Shown piece after piece: positions 15,901 through 23,800 of a stretch of 27,852 nt of DNA. Within the stretch, counting starts at the first letter, position 1, and each line of letters opens with the position of its first letter. The notes under the pieces are model-generated. The model saw only the letters and a program-made list of their open reading frames with translations. It searched no databases and was not told the origin of the DNA. Source of the DNA: a virus. The stretch covers positions 1 to 27,852 of IMG/VR virus record IMGVR_UViG_3300017749_000097; one strand, written 5' to 3'. Position numbers and translations under genes: made by a program.

Positions 15901-17762
15901 GCGCTCGCCTCAGGCTCGGTAAGCACTCTTGTGTTCCAGGGGGCTCCTTGCAGGTATATAGAACCCACCTCGCTGTAGACCGGAGTCGGTATCCAGTTCG
16001 AGCCGTCCCAGACTAGCGCCTGGTTAAAGTTTGGAGGAACAGTGGTAACATCTACGTCATAAACATCGCCAATACTGTTTCGGCTCAGAGGTACTGTCTC
16101 CGCGTAGATCGCCAAAGGTGTTCTGGAACTACTGCTGACACTGTCCGACCGTCCAATCGTAAGCCCTTCAGAAGGAGCGTTCGGTGGTACTGTCCACGCC
16201 AGAGGTGCGCCGACAACTCCGACACCAGACATCCCTCCGTCGACATACGTGCCCTGGCTCGACCTGACACTGATGCCTACCGTATCGTCTAAGGAAGTAA
16301 ACCGGTACGAGAGACCAGGCACCAATACCAGTAGGTCGGGCTGGGAATACCCGTCTGTAATACCCTCTCCAGAGATTGTTGGCGGACTTGCGTTGACGTC
16401 AATGGTGTACTCTATAAGGCCGTTGCCTACAGGGGGATAGGTGTCGTACCATCCAAGATTTCCCGTGCCGTCAGTACCAAGGACCTGGCCACTTCCACCA
16501 GTCGCGGCAGGAAGAACTAGCTCGTAGTCTTGAGTATCCGTATCCGTAGACAGCGTTACAGCGTTCGAGATGTTGACAGTATTTATATTAGTGCCATTTG
16601 TCTTACCTAGGCGCAATATTCCTTTTTGAGTGTTACCGACGGAAAAGGGCGTTCCGGCTTCGGTTATAACACCATCGTAACCGTAGAACCTGCTACTCCC
16701 AAGAGTAAGTCTCTTTTGTTGGGCTGTAGAGAATGATATACTAGCTGCATAGGTACTGTTAAGCAGCTCGACACTGTTATCGAATGCGTCCGAGACGCTC
16801 TCGTCGTTAACAACCAAGCCCGCATGATCGACATATACAGTATTGCTAGAAACTCTTACGTCACTCAATCCATCAAGATCTCCCGTGAAGCCGGCCACGG
16901 CGAGCCAACTAGAACTGTCCTCGTCCCATCGTATGTAGTCGCCGTCCTCAAGGCCTGTTAAGTCGACGTCGCCGATAGAGCCGAGAGAAGAACTGCTCAG
17001 GTCTGGTGCCGGACCCACGCTCCAGTACCATCCGCCGGACCCGTCGGAAGTTAGAACCCTGCCCGACTCCCCTATTTCATCAGGCAGAGTCCAGACAATG
17101 TTAGAGCTTAAGCTTGAAGATGAACGGAATCCAGAATATTGCGTATTACCTTGCAGGTATAGGCGGATCTCAGCATCTCCCGTATTGTCTTGCGGTCCCG
17201 CAAAGTTCGTGATTCCACTTGCCGAATAGAGGCTCATGGGAGTCCCGGGGCTACTGCCAACCCTTACGCCACGAACTAAATTGTTGGTATACCTGACACC
17301 CATGAAGAGATCTCCTGATCCCGCCTGCTGGGAGATGTGACCAGTCGCTCCGATTCTATAACCATCAGCTATAGCAGAAGTGTCAATCAAAGTCTGAGCA
17401 GTGCCGGGAAATGGGGTCCCTATACCGAGAATATAAGTGCTAATGCCGTCAAGGTCCGTGACGTTGTAATTAGCTGGCTTCCACAGGCTTTCTGACTCGT
17501 CCCATCGTATAACCTGCCCATCAACCAGTCCGCCCAGGTCTACGTCTTCGAGACCGCCCAGAAAGGCCGCGTCACTGCCTCCAAATTGTACAACGTTTCC
17601 CTGGTTGTCAACAGTAAACAGCCGCGCAGATCCAGCGCTAAGACCAAGAACAAGCTCTCCGCGAAGAATCTCGTCAGAACCTCCAGGAGCAATGGCTGCA
17701 GTGATGTCAGCTCCCGACTCCTCAGAATTTTTTAAAACAATTCTGTCGGGATAAACTGCCAT
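12987..17762 (-). CDS. Modular tail fibre protein with cupredoxin-like domain (1591 aa)
   Basis: The third giant fibre, first of the three in transcription order. The ATG at 17762 (MAVYPDRIVLKN) is preferred over an in-frame TTG two codons upstream because it lies exactly 18 nt from the junction element. In order it contains: short 'LxGLEDVDLGGLVDGQVIRWDE' type blocks; two 'WTLP...GRVLTSDGSGGWYW' type blocks; a ligand-free cupredoxin-like region (about nt 16090-16410); two divergent copies of the 110-130-residue module (about 15600-15960 and 15130-15500); a cupredoxin-like domain with HPF and YYQCTAHASMFGQ (14601-14928); a 'PELRWVSGN...YIGLKMPAGV' block; and two tandem copies of a roughly 110-residue domain (about 13440-13795 and 13020-13392: R-TADT-RAF...DP-GSG...E-YV...ATPGT-YFNND). 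It ends GGTFGSGL. It is probably a virion fibre; the exact location is unknown. Confidence 0.8.
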   Translation of the reverse strand: MAVYPDRIVLKNSEESGADITAAIAPGGSDEILRGELVLGLSAGSARLFTVDNQGNVVQFGGSDAAFLGGLEDVDLGGLVDGQVIRWDESESLWKPANYNVTDLDGISTYILGIGTPFPGTAQTLIDTSAIADGYRIGATGHISQQAGSGDLFMGVRYTNNLVRGVRVGSSPGTPMSLYSASGITNFAGPQDNTGDAEIRLYLQGNTQYSGFRSSSSLSSNIVWTLPDEIGESGRVLTSDGSGGWYWSVGPAPDLSSSSLGSIGDVDLTGLEDGDYIRWDEDSSSWLAVAGFTGDLDGLSDVRVSSNTVYVDHAGLVVNDESVSDAFDNSVELLNSTYAASISFSTAQQKRLTLGSSRFYGYDGVITEAGTPFSVGNTQKGILRLGKTNGTNINTVNISNAVTLSTDTDTQDYELVLPAATGGSGQVLGTDGTGNLGWYDTYPPVGNGLIEYTIDVNASPPTISGEGITDGYSQPDLLVLVPGLSYRFTSLDDTVGISVRSSQGTYVDGGMSGVGVVGAPLAWTVPPNAPSEGLTIGRSDSVSSSSRTPLAIYAETVPLSRNSIGDVYDVDVTTVPPNFNQALVWDGSNWIPTPVYSEVGSIYLQGAPWNTRVLTEPEASAAGFFSTLVAFNGQQATYEHTLVLNEFTANNVSAASVFDSIIAEGDDVWVNVTYFYSGGGTRATGLSVSNLLERTGTSTYTLSFYSDYVAPNPVSIAVSLIQRRLLEIPVDSVNGQTGEVVLDVADINDVFTESVTDLEVGFPYVKKTSGLAGGVELQFTTLPDGTGEYRLFFNNIDAAGVNRRELAANQNNAYIRKAEEETWIPLQVSPRVDSTGVYSYFDISSEASELLLQSGLNQAFFVKFEISPQEGYTLSSDSILQYDFKDNLWKPASPQISAGVSSVNGETGDVILTLGDLIDVESTAPSNGQALVWQGSSWGPVSLGDFEIRWTISNSGSSDYLFSGPGFAGPTADPTLYVMRGQTYIFEKLVTPHPFQLQSLPGTGRTAYEEGVTGTQPLAAGTIEWVVPMDAPDVLYYQCTAHASMFGQIIVTGGLGGVELALDDLTDVSYSSGSLEIDALDQVVFSSADVPALETWKIYANSAYGLAMGAYNTSNTEGSFVYAHPAKGIELRSEGSQIIRLSGAAAGATNQPELRWVSGNATGASPTGNYIGLKMPAGVTIDQTYILPALDGSAGQVLSTDGSGVMSWTDGGSGGGEGSPLTVQAKNGANGAPLGITSNVSTLSFNTGNGFSVTDLGSGEAFIELGSSFAPWYVDGQATLAPAGEEPIKFIAGSGISITTNPDTLVKEIKFEATGGGSGGGGGAAADLVSETATTAAGLVTFEEIGLSGILVEFGCDVDAWITLYPTAALRTADTGRAFGEDPQPGSGILSEAYVLAGTSVLATPGTVYFNNDTPATSAVYALVRGTDGTLIDSAIIDVKAYPSVTGVPSGGGGGGSTGTRLNETQSAVDGEASFTGLGHSGAIVSVAATAPAWIVVYGSEADRTADSSRAFDTDPALGSGVFAEFYVEADQVALATPGTTYFNNDVTMTEAMYVAVRDSEGNDLSCDVTIIAYGNQVITSISGGTFGSGL

Positions 17763-17780
17763 TTTCAAGATTAAGCTAGA

Positions 17781-17792
17781 CTAGGATTCCTA
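17781..17792 (-). promoter_or_regulatory. 12-bp junction element, copy 4 (TAGGAATCCTAG)
   Basis: It lies 18 nt before the ATG at 17762 and 16 nt after the stop of the 502-aa gene, so here it is free of the stop codon yet keeps its distance to the next start. That suggests the start-side spacing is the constrained one. Confidence 0.6.
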
Positions 17793-17808
17793 CCCTCCCT
17801 AGCCCGCA

Positions 17809-19317
17809 CTATCTCCCGACATGAGGACCAATCCAATTCTCGCTGGCATTGGTGGTATAGCCGAAAGCGACACCATTTGCAGCACAATACGAGGAAAACT
17901 GACTAAGACTTCCTTGAACGTCGCCAATCGTCATAGACCCCGAGTTGTCGATAAACGCATAACAGGAAGAAGCGTTTGCGAGAGGGCCTTGCAAGATAGA
18001 GGACCAGTCGGCAGTTAAGCTGACAGTATAGCGAGACCCGTCAAAGCCAGGAGGAGAACCCACGGTACCATTTCCTTTATTAGGAACAAGAACAACAAAT
18101 ATTCCGTCAGGCGACGCCGCTCGATAGTTTCTCCAATCATTGGCCTTCGTAGCCTCATCATAGCTATCGTCTTCGTCAATAACAGACAGGGCTATATGCC
18201 GCCGAGCAACCGGAGTGTCTTCACAGTATGCCGGCCTCTGGGAAGGGTCGCAGTTCTTGTAGATGTACTCCGTATTTGCCCCTACAGTAATTTGCCCGAC
18301 TAGCTTGCACACCTGATTCACAGGACAGCTGTAATTAGTGCTCGACGTGGTAAAATTGTAGCACACCCCGTCACACTCGGAAGGATCTCGACCATTCTCA
18401 CAGGCGCTGGCACATTTATTTGCAATCTGATTATTCAGGGAACTGCCTGTAACCAAACCGTCTTCGCAAAGCCCCTTGCAGTACTGTTGCGGTGGAATTG
18501 ACACGCCACAGGGACAAGTAACAGCACCGACTGAAGAGCATATAGAGCAACCGCAGTCCGTTACCTGATTCCCATCGGGACCGCACTTAACGCACTTAGG
18601 AAGCTCGCCTCTTTTCTCTTTGCATTCACAGCTATTACTTGCGCTACAACTGCCAGTGGAACTGCCAAAGAAAGAAGGACTGCACCCATCACAATCACCG
18701 CAGGTAAGTTCACGGCACCCGTCATCTACTCGGCCATTTTCCTCGAAGTAGGATTGACAATAGATGCTGCACTTTTGACCATCTGTTCCGTAATTAGGCT
18801 GCTCAACGTTAGAGTCCGGTTCGCAAACCCCGCCACCACAAGTGGACCCATAAGGGCAGTCAATATTTGAAGAACAACCGTTGTCGCCTGGCGTCGAACT
18901 GCATTGGCCATTGACGCAAAAATAGCCGTTCGCACACGGCTTGGAACTGTTACAGTTAGACTTCTGGCAAGTGCCTTTGGAACAAGTGTACCCGCTGGGG
19001 CAGGGGCTCGAGTTGCTGCATGAATTAGGAACGCATATTTTATTCCCGTCAAAGTCAATGGTGACAATTCCATTAGAACACTCGTAATCGTTGCCTCCGC
19101 ACCCAGCGCACCCGCTAGTATTGTTTTCTGTAGGGCACCACTGATCACCCGTATTCCCTGTCGATTTCTCGCACTGCCCATAAAGGCAGACGTATCCAGC
19201 TCCACAATCTCTCTCTGTATTCGTACAGCCGTTCAAGGCTTTCTTCCTCTTCAGCTCCTTCTCAGCCGCTTTGTCGCCTTTTTTCGAACCTGTCCAATAT
19301 TCTTTGAAAGATGACAT
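17809..19317 (-). CDS. Cysteine-rich repeat protein with C-terminal MIDAS-like motif (502 aa)
   Basis: About 49 of 502 residues are cysteine, nearly all between 31 and 365. Repeats of the form C-x4/5-C-x2-G-x2-C-x2-G-x-C are visible at 31-49, 100-117, 122-139 and 148-165 (for example PCPSGYTCSKGTC). They resemble small disulfide-stabilised extracellular modules. The rest of the Cys-rich part is less regular (CGDCDGC, CGCSIC, CPC). The last 130 residues are different: a beta-rich stretch leading to SCYAFIDNSGSMTIGDV, where D457-x-S459-x-S461 matches the metal-ion-dependent adhesion site of von Willebrand A domains. Only about 40 residues follow, so a full vWA domain is absent. There is no signal peptide; the N-terminus is basic (KKGDKAAEKELKRKK). 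The position before the fibre genes suggests a virion surface or adhesin protein (inference). How disulfides would form in a cytosol-assembled virion is unclear; metal binding is an alternative. Confidence 0.72.
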   Translation of the reverse strand: MSSFKEYWTGSKKGDKAAEKELKRKKALNGCTNTERDCGAGYVCLYGQCEKSTGNTGDQWCPTENNTSGCAGCGGNDYECSNGIVTIDFDGNKICVPNSCSNSSPCPSGYTCSKGTCQKSNCNSSKPCANGYFCVNGQCSSTPGDNGCSSNIDCPYGSTCGGGVCEPDSNVEQPNYGTDGQKCSIYCQSYFEENGRVDDGCRELTCGDCDGCSPSFFGSSTGSCSASNSCECKEKRGELPKCVKCGPDGNQVTDCGCSICSSVGAVTCPCGVSIPPQQYCKGLCEDGLVTGSSLNNQIANKCASACENGRDPSECDGVCYNFTTSSTNYSCPVNQVCKLVGQITVGANTEYIYKNCDPSQRPAYCEDTPVARRHIALSVIDEDDSYDEATKANDWRNYRAASPDGIFVVLVPNKGNGTVGSPPGFDGSRYTVSLTADWSSILQGPLANASSCYAFIDNSGSMTIGDVQGSLSQFSSYCAANGVAFGYTTNASENWIGPHVGR

Positions 19318-19335
19318 GCTCTCTTCGGGGCTGTG

Positions 19336-19347
19336 CTAGTTTGCCTA
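19336..19347 (-). promoter_or_regulatory. 12-bp junction element, copy 5 (TAGGCAAACTAG)
   Basis: The first three bases are the TAG stop of the 89-aa gene. Spacing to the ATG at 19317 is 18 nt. The centre (CAAA) differs from the AATC type but keeps TAGG at one end and CTAG at the other. The spacer contains GAAGAGAG, a weak purine-rich possible ribosome site. Confidence 0.5.
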
Positions 19348-19614
19348 TGCGTAAAAAGGAAGCCCGTCAGGAGGAACCACTCCACTATCGGCCATTACAG
19401 TAGCCTTCCAGACAAGTTCTCCATCGATGTCAACAGCTACAACCAGGTTTGCGCTGTAAGCGCTATCGAGCCCTCTAACTCGCACCTCTCCCGCCACAAG
19501 AGGTTCGTCGCCGTAACCTACATATTCTCGGGGGTACGCCATTCCAGCATTCTCTTCAAGCCTTAGATCTTTAGTGTCAATGGTCTTGACGACCAGTCTT
19601 CCAGGGTTGATCAT
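19345..19614 (-). CDS. Small virion-region protein, function unknown (89 aa)
   Basis: The start codon overlaps the stop of the 71-aa gene by four bases (ATGA), which indicates translational coupling. The protein is acidic and predicted beta-rich (GRLVVKTID, EVRVRGLDSAY, NLVVAVDIDGELVWKATV), without cysteines or membrane segments. I do not recognise a family. It is the last of four tightly packed small genes between the hub-like gene and the cysteine-rich protein gene, so a minor tail or fibre-attachment role is plausible but unproven. Confidence 0.7.
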   Translation of the reverse strand: MINPGRLVVKTIDTKDLRLEENAGMAYPREYVGYGDEPLVAGEVRVRGLDSAYSANLVVAVDIDGELVWKATVMADSGVVPPDGLPFYA

Positions 19615-19826
19615 GAGCCGATGTTAAGAAATTGGTTTCCGTTTGAGTTGACTATATACAATTCAACGCGATCAAGAACGGGATTGTAATATCCGACTAG
19701 CTGAGCAGGGGTCCTGTTCGGACTGAAAAAATTGCCAATTTCCGGACGTTCCGCTAAAAGCTCGATAATCATTTCAGGACTGTCCTGAATAGGATTACTG
19801 CCAATGGAGGGAGAATTGATAGTCAT
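19611..19826 (-). CDS. Small protein of unknown function (71 aa)
   Basis: The frame stays open up to 20006, but the part above 19828 overlaps the 87-aa gene and is its shadow. The credible start is the ATG at 19826 (MTINSPSIGSNPIQDS), one base after the TAA of the preceding gene (TAAAATG). The sequence has an N-terminal polar part, a helix (PEMIIELLAERPEI, 18-30) and a C-terminal beta hairpin-like part (LVGYYNPVLDRVELYIVN). The motif G-Y-Y-x-P-V-x-D-R-V-E-L-Y-I-V looks like a small beta sheet. No family recognised. The tight spacing on both sides supports a real, co-translated gene. Confidence 0.65.
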   Translation of the reverse strand: MTINSPSIGSNPIQDSPEMIIELLAERPEIGNFFSPNRTPAQLVGYYNPVLDRVELYIVNSNGNQFLNIGS

Positions 19827-19827
19827 T

Positions 19828-20091
19828 TTACCAGGAGCTGTAGTAAACGCCGTCAACATAAGTGAGTTGAACTTTTGCGTTCTTAAACAATGAAGTGAAA
19901 CCCTGCCTTTTTGTTGTATATTCCTTGCCTTTGTATTCAACAATACCGGCCCCTGAGCTGTCCACCCTTTTCCAGACACCCAAGACAGAGCCCTCAAAAT
20001 CGCCAACCTTCATGGCGGCCTTACTTCTATCCTCAAGAGCTAGAACTCTCGCGGATCTAGCAAGGTCTCTGAGATTCTGCATCAAGTCCAT
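19828..20091 (-). CDS. Small basic protein of unknown function (87 aa)
   Basis: The ATG shares one base with the TGA stop of the 240-aa gene (TGATG), a classic coupled start. Residues 1-30 form a helix rich in R, L and A (MQNLRDLARSARVLALEDRSKAAM). The rest is beta-rich and reads like a small barrel or SH3-type domain (VLGVWKRVDSSGAGIVEYKGKEY, then QLTYVDGVYYSSW at the C-terminus). That fold assignment is only an impression from strand pattern. Its position after the hub-like and 240-aa genes suggests a minor tail component. Confidence 0.68.
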   Translation of the reverse strand: MDLMQNLRDLARSARVLALEDRSKAAMKVGDFEGSVLGVWKRVDSSGAGIVEYKGKEYTTKRQGFTSLFKNAKVQLTYVDGVYYSSW

Positions 20092-20813
20092 CAGTTGTAA
20101 CCAAATTGCTTTAAGTTAAAGTAAAATACAGCCTCATTTCCGTCACTCATTACTACGTTGTTTGTCGAAGGAGCAACAGAAACAAACTCGCCCTGGCCAT
20201 CGCTGACCGTAGCGACAGCAAAGCTGATCTGACCAGCTCCTTGAACAATTGCACCCGCCGCAGACAGGACGGCATCAGTGATCGCCATACCGTCGCCCGG
20301 GGCATAGCCGTATCCAGGATCTTCAATAGTGACCAACCAGTCTGTCAAGGCGACACCGCTATTGGCGACAGTAAGGTTAACAGTTAGGCCAATCCCGCTG
20401 CCAGTGGTTACCACGGGAAGACTGGTATAACTACCGTCAATGCCTCCTGAAGGCTTGCTCGAGACTAGGGCATCAAGGCTCTCCACGTTTCCGTCCCCCC
20501 TAGCCAGGACTACGTGAGAGAACGTATAAGTACTTCCTCCTCCGTCGTGAGCGAATACGGCAGCCTTGGTAGCAAGGGCTACTCCGCCATCCGAGTAGGA
20601 GGTAATATCTGCTTCAGAGAACGTCAAAGTCTGTCGACGATAACCGCCGACCTGGGCCACCTCGTTGGCAGCAAAGGTTGCGTCGTCAGTAAAACCCGGC
20701 TGGTAAGACGTTCCAGGGGAATTGATAAGAAGCACCTCAAAGGTTTCGCCGACATAGCTGCTGGTGACTTGCCTCGTCAGCTCGCCTGCAGAGATTTTTG
20801 CTCTAATTGCCAT
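20091..20813 (-). CDS. Virion structural protein, beta-rich (240 aa)
   Basis: A cysteine-free, beta-rich protein. Residues 1-35 (MAIRAKISAGELTRQVTSSYVGETFEVLL) look like a compact attachment domain. Around 120-180 a GSGIGLTVNLTVANSG strand pair is followed by DPGYGYAPGDGMAI, one copy of the 'G-GY--GD' module that is repeated in the adjacent 1150-aa protein and common in marine cyanophage virion proteins. The C-terminal part (190-240) ends in FYFNLKQFGYN. The shared module and adjacency suggest that it assembles with the hub-like protein at the tail tip; this is inference. The start is ATG at 20813, 18 nt after a junction element, without a Shine-Dalgarno. The stop overlaps the next start by one base. 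Confidence 0.72.
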   Translation of the reverse strand: MAIRAKISAGELTRQVTSSYVGETFEVLLINSPGTSYQPGFTDDATFAANEVAQVGGYRRQTLTFSEADITSYSDGGVALATKAAVFAHDGGGSTYTFSHVVLARGDGNVESLDALVSSKPSGGIDGSYTSLPVVTTGSGIGLTVNLTVANSGVALTDWLVTIEDPGYGYAPGDGMAITDAVLSAAGAIVQGAGQISFAVATVSDGQGEFVSVAPSTNNVVMSDGNEAVFYFNLKQFGYN

Positions 20814-20831
20814 GTTCGACTTGCATTCGCA

Positions 20832-20843
20832 GTAGGATTCCTA
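20832..20843 (-). promoter_or_regulatory. 12-bp junction element, copy 6 (TAGGAATCCTAC)
   Basis: It lies 18 nt before the ATG at 20813 and nine bases after the TGA of the hub-like gene. It differs from the consensus type only in the last base, and the 11-bp palindrome TAGGA-A-TCCTA is intact. Confidence 0.6.
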
Positions 20844-20852
20844 TACGCTTGA

Positions 20853-23800
20853 TCAGGCAAATAAATCCTGAGTAACAATGACTGCCTCACTTGTCAAAAG
20901 GCTGCCTTGGTAGGAATAAGGGATTCCGCCACCGGAAGTAGTCTCTAAGGTACTGCCGGCGGTTACCAGTGACCCCTCAAGATAAATCCCAACAGTAACA
21001 CTGCTGTCAACGGTCTGAGGAGAGGGCGGCAGAAGCTCGGAACTTCTTTCCTCGAACACGATTTCGACATCAGTCCCAATAAAGACCTCTACGGTCATAG
21101 TATAGTCACCTTGATTGACCGTGCCGTCTTCGCCGTCAATCACTGGAGGGGGTACGATGATGTCAGGAGGAGTTACGGGGGACTCTGGAGGAGCTTCCGG
21201 AACTGGTAAGATATTGCCGACCAGGTTGTCAGGAATGACCAAGGTGCCTCGGCTCTTTCCTAGGAAGATGCCGTTTATAGAAACACCAGCCTCTTCTGGA
21301 GACAGTCCCCACGTACATCCATCGGCCCGCATAGCCAAGATATTGTCACTAAAAGGATCGGCGTATCGGAAAGAAACTCCGGGGTACCAACCCTCCACGA
21401 TCCCGTCTGTAAGATTCTCGACGATCTGAAGGCCTAAGGCGTCTCCCAACGTAAAGTTCCGCAAATAGATAGAATACTCTTCAACGGCGGCCAACACCTC
21501 CGACTGACTGGGTAAAAGCAATGGGATCGGCATAGAAGCTTCTTCAATATAATCGGCAGCTTCTGGGGGTGTAGTCAAGAACTTCTGGTTACGCATGTTG
21601 ACCACAGTACTCTCTTCGACCGTGTCCGTCGTTGGAGAGTTAAGACTGTCAGGAGACAGCGGGAGGGTCGTAATGCTAACGCTTTTAGTTCTTGTCGTAG
21701 TCACTTTACCGGCCAAAGCATTGATCGACAGTAGCGATTGACCGGAACCCTCTAGGACACTCGTTACTTTTAACGTCAGGTCTGGCTGATTGTCGCTCTT
21801 TGCCGCACCAAGACGCACCAGGTCATCGATGTCAACCTTCACGACATCGTTTACCTCGTATCCTCTGCCAGCGTTGACCGGATAAACCTCGGCAAACTTC
21901 CCGGTAACCTTGGTGACCTCTACTTTCAAGTCATCACCTTCCGGGTCTATCCAGAAGAATAACTTCGCAATGTCCTCCGCTTTGACCCTCAGCTCATCTC
22001 CTTCTCGGTACCCGCTTCCGGGATTACCAATGCCGGTAAACTTGAACCCGTCAAAAACCGGCTTATTCGCAAGCTCTACGTCGTTGTATCGAAATTTCAA
22101 GGTAGCGCCAACCCCGGATCCTCCTATAGCCGGGAGTTCTTGTTCCCAGCCAATCTGTGAAGGGTTGTACAAGTCGTCCGGTGTCTTGGTCTTAATACCG
22201 TCCGTGACGCCTCCGGATTCACTGACATAGACGTCTACTGTCGCAGAAGTGCCGTTACTACTTACGTTGTCTACGGAGAGGCCTCGATAAACCCCGTTAA
22301 TCAATGTGGGGGAGGGGTTTTTGATCTGCAGGGCCGAGATCCCTGGAGCGCTATCTCCCGCGTTTTGATTGCTGTCTGTGGCTTGGACCTCGAAGACCAT
22401 GTTCCCCTGACCCTCAGCCTCTGCCGCACCAGCCTGGACAAGGGTTGAAGCAGTAACCCATACCTTGTCACCTTCACTGTAACCAGATCCCGACTGCTTG
22501 ATAGTCGCCGAAACCCTTGCGTCTGTCACTCTCAGGATCTCAATAGCCATCTCTCCTTGCAATAGATTCAGTCCAGGCTGAACACTCCATACAATATCGC
22601 CTACTTGGTACCCGATACCTCTCGACGTTACCTCGTACTCTCGAACGTCTGGGCCGTTACTGTTTCGACCGATAAAGTAATTGATCGCCATTCCTGTACC
22701 ACTACCGCCGTAGACAGGAATATTTGTTCCCCTGAGGTTGTAGCTCCCTTCGACGTTATTGACGACATCGTCAATTTGGGACTTCCTATGCGCTCCAGCT
22801 TCTCCGCTAATGACGTCAAGAAGCATTCCGGAGCCTCCGCCGTCTGTCGAGGTTGCAAGGTTAGAGAACTGTCCGTTAATGGTGGGAGTCCTGATAGCGG
22901 GGCCTAGAGAAATCCCGGCTCCTTCAAACTCAGACTCAGTAATGCCCAGTCCGGAACCATCTGCGGCGTTAGAGGTGAAAGTCGTAACCGTCTGAACGTT
23001 GCCACCACTCTCTTTTTCGTACGACTCTACCGTTCTCTGAGAAAGGTACATGTCGGTGTATTGCAGAGCAGTGAACCCTTGCGGCGCTCCATTCACTGTG
23101 CCACTTCTCCAGTTGAACTCTCTGGCCGCTGATAAGACGTTTGAGTAGGTGTCAGAGACTTTAGAAACCAGTTCTCCGTCAGCCCCGTAGTTGTACACCT
23201 CTTCCGTATAAGACTGTAAAACGTTTTCGGATCCAACCATGGGGCAGTCACCGCCAGGGTTGCATTTTGTTGCGTAAGTATAGCGACAGGATGCGTAGGC
23301 ATCTGCAAAGTACTGGCCGTTAAGCTCTAGAGCTGGACCGCGAACCTCTTGATAAGTGTAACTTACCTGAGCACCGATAGCACCGTAATGAGTCTCAGAA
23401 CGCTCTTTCCTCTTGGCTGGAAGCGTGATCACGCTTTCGACAGTCGTAAATCCACCGGAACAAGTTCCTGGCTGCGAGTTACCTGGTGGTGGTGGTGGAG
23501 AATTTCCGCAAGGGTTTTGATAGCCGGGGTTAGGCTCTTCCGTATTGATGCTGTCGGGAACTGATCCGTCATTCTGTCTAATGTAGACGACGCCAGGGTA
23601 TTGCACAAAATACTCTGAGGTCGTTTCCGTGAGGTCGATCTTGCCGGTATTGTCGCCCGCGACAGTGCTTTCTGGATACTGATAAGAAAGGTTGACCTTG
23701 TCAGGAATCGCTCCGCTACCCTGCAAGGGGCTGACGGAATTTGTGGTCGTACCAAGAATAGACACCCAAACGCCTTCGGTCATCTCCCCGTATCGATTCC

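Noticed and set aside
17763-17768. TTG start two codons upstream for the 1591-aa fibre
   Set aside because: The ATG at 17762 restores the 18-nt spacing to the junction element seen at other genes.
18000-19200. Horizontal acquisition of the cysteine-rich gene from a eukaryote
   Set aside because: The repeats resemble eukaryotic extracellular modules, but short Cys-spaced repeats arise easily, and the C-terminus looks phage-like. No specific source can be named from the sequence.
19827-20006. N-terminal extension of the 71-aa protein to 131 aa
   Set aside because: The extension overlaps the 87-aa gene in another frame and reads like a shadow. The ATG at 19826, one base after the upstream stop, is the natural coupled start.
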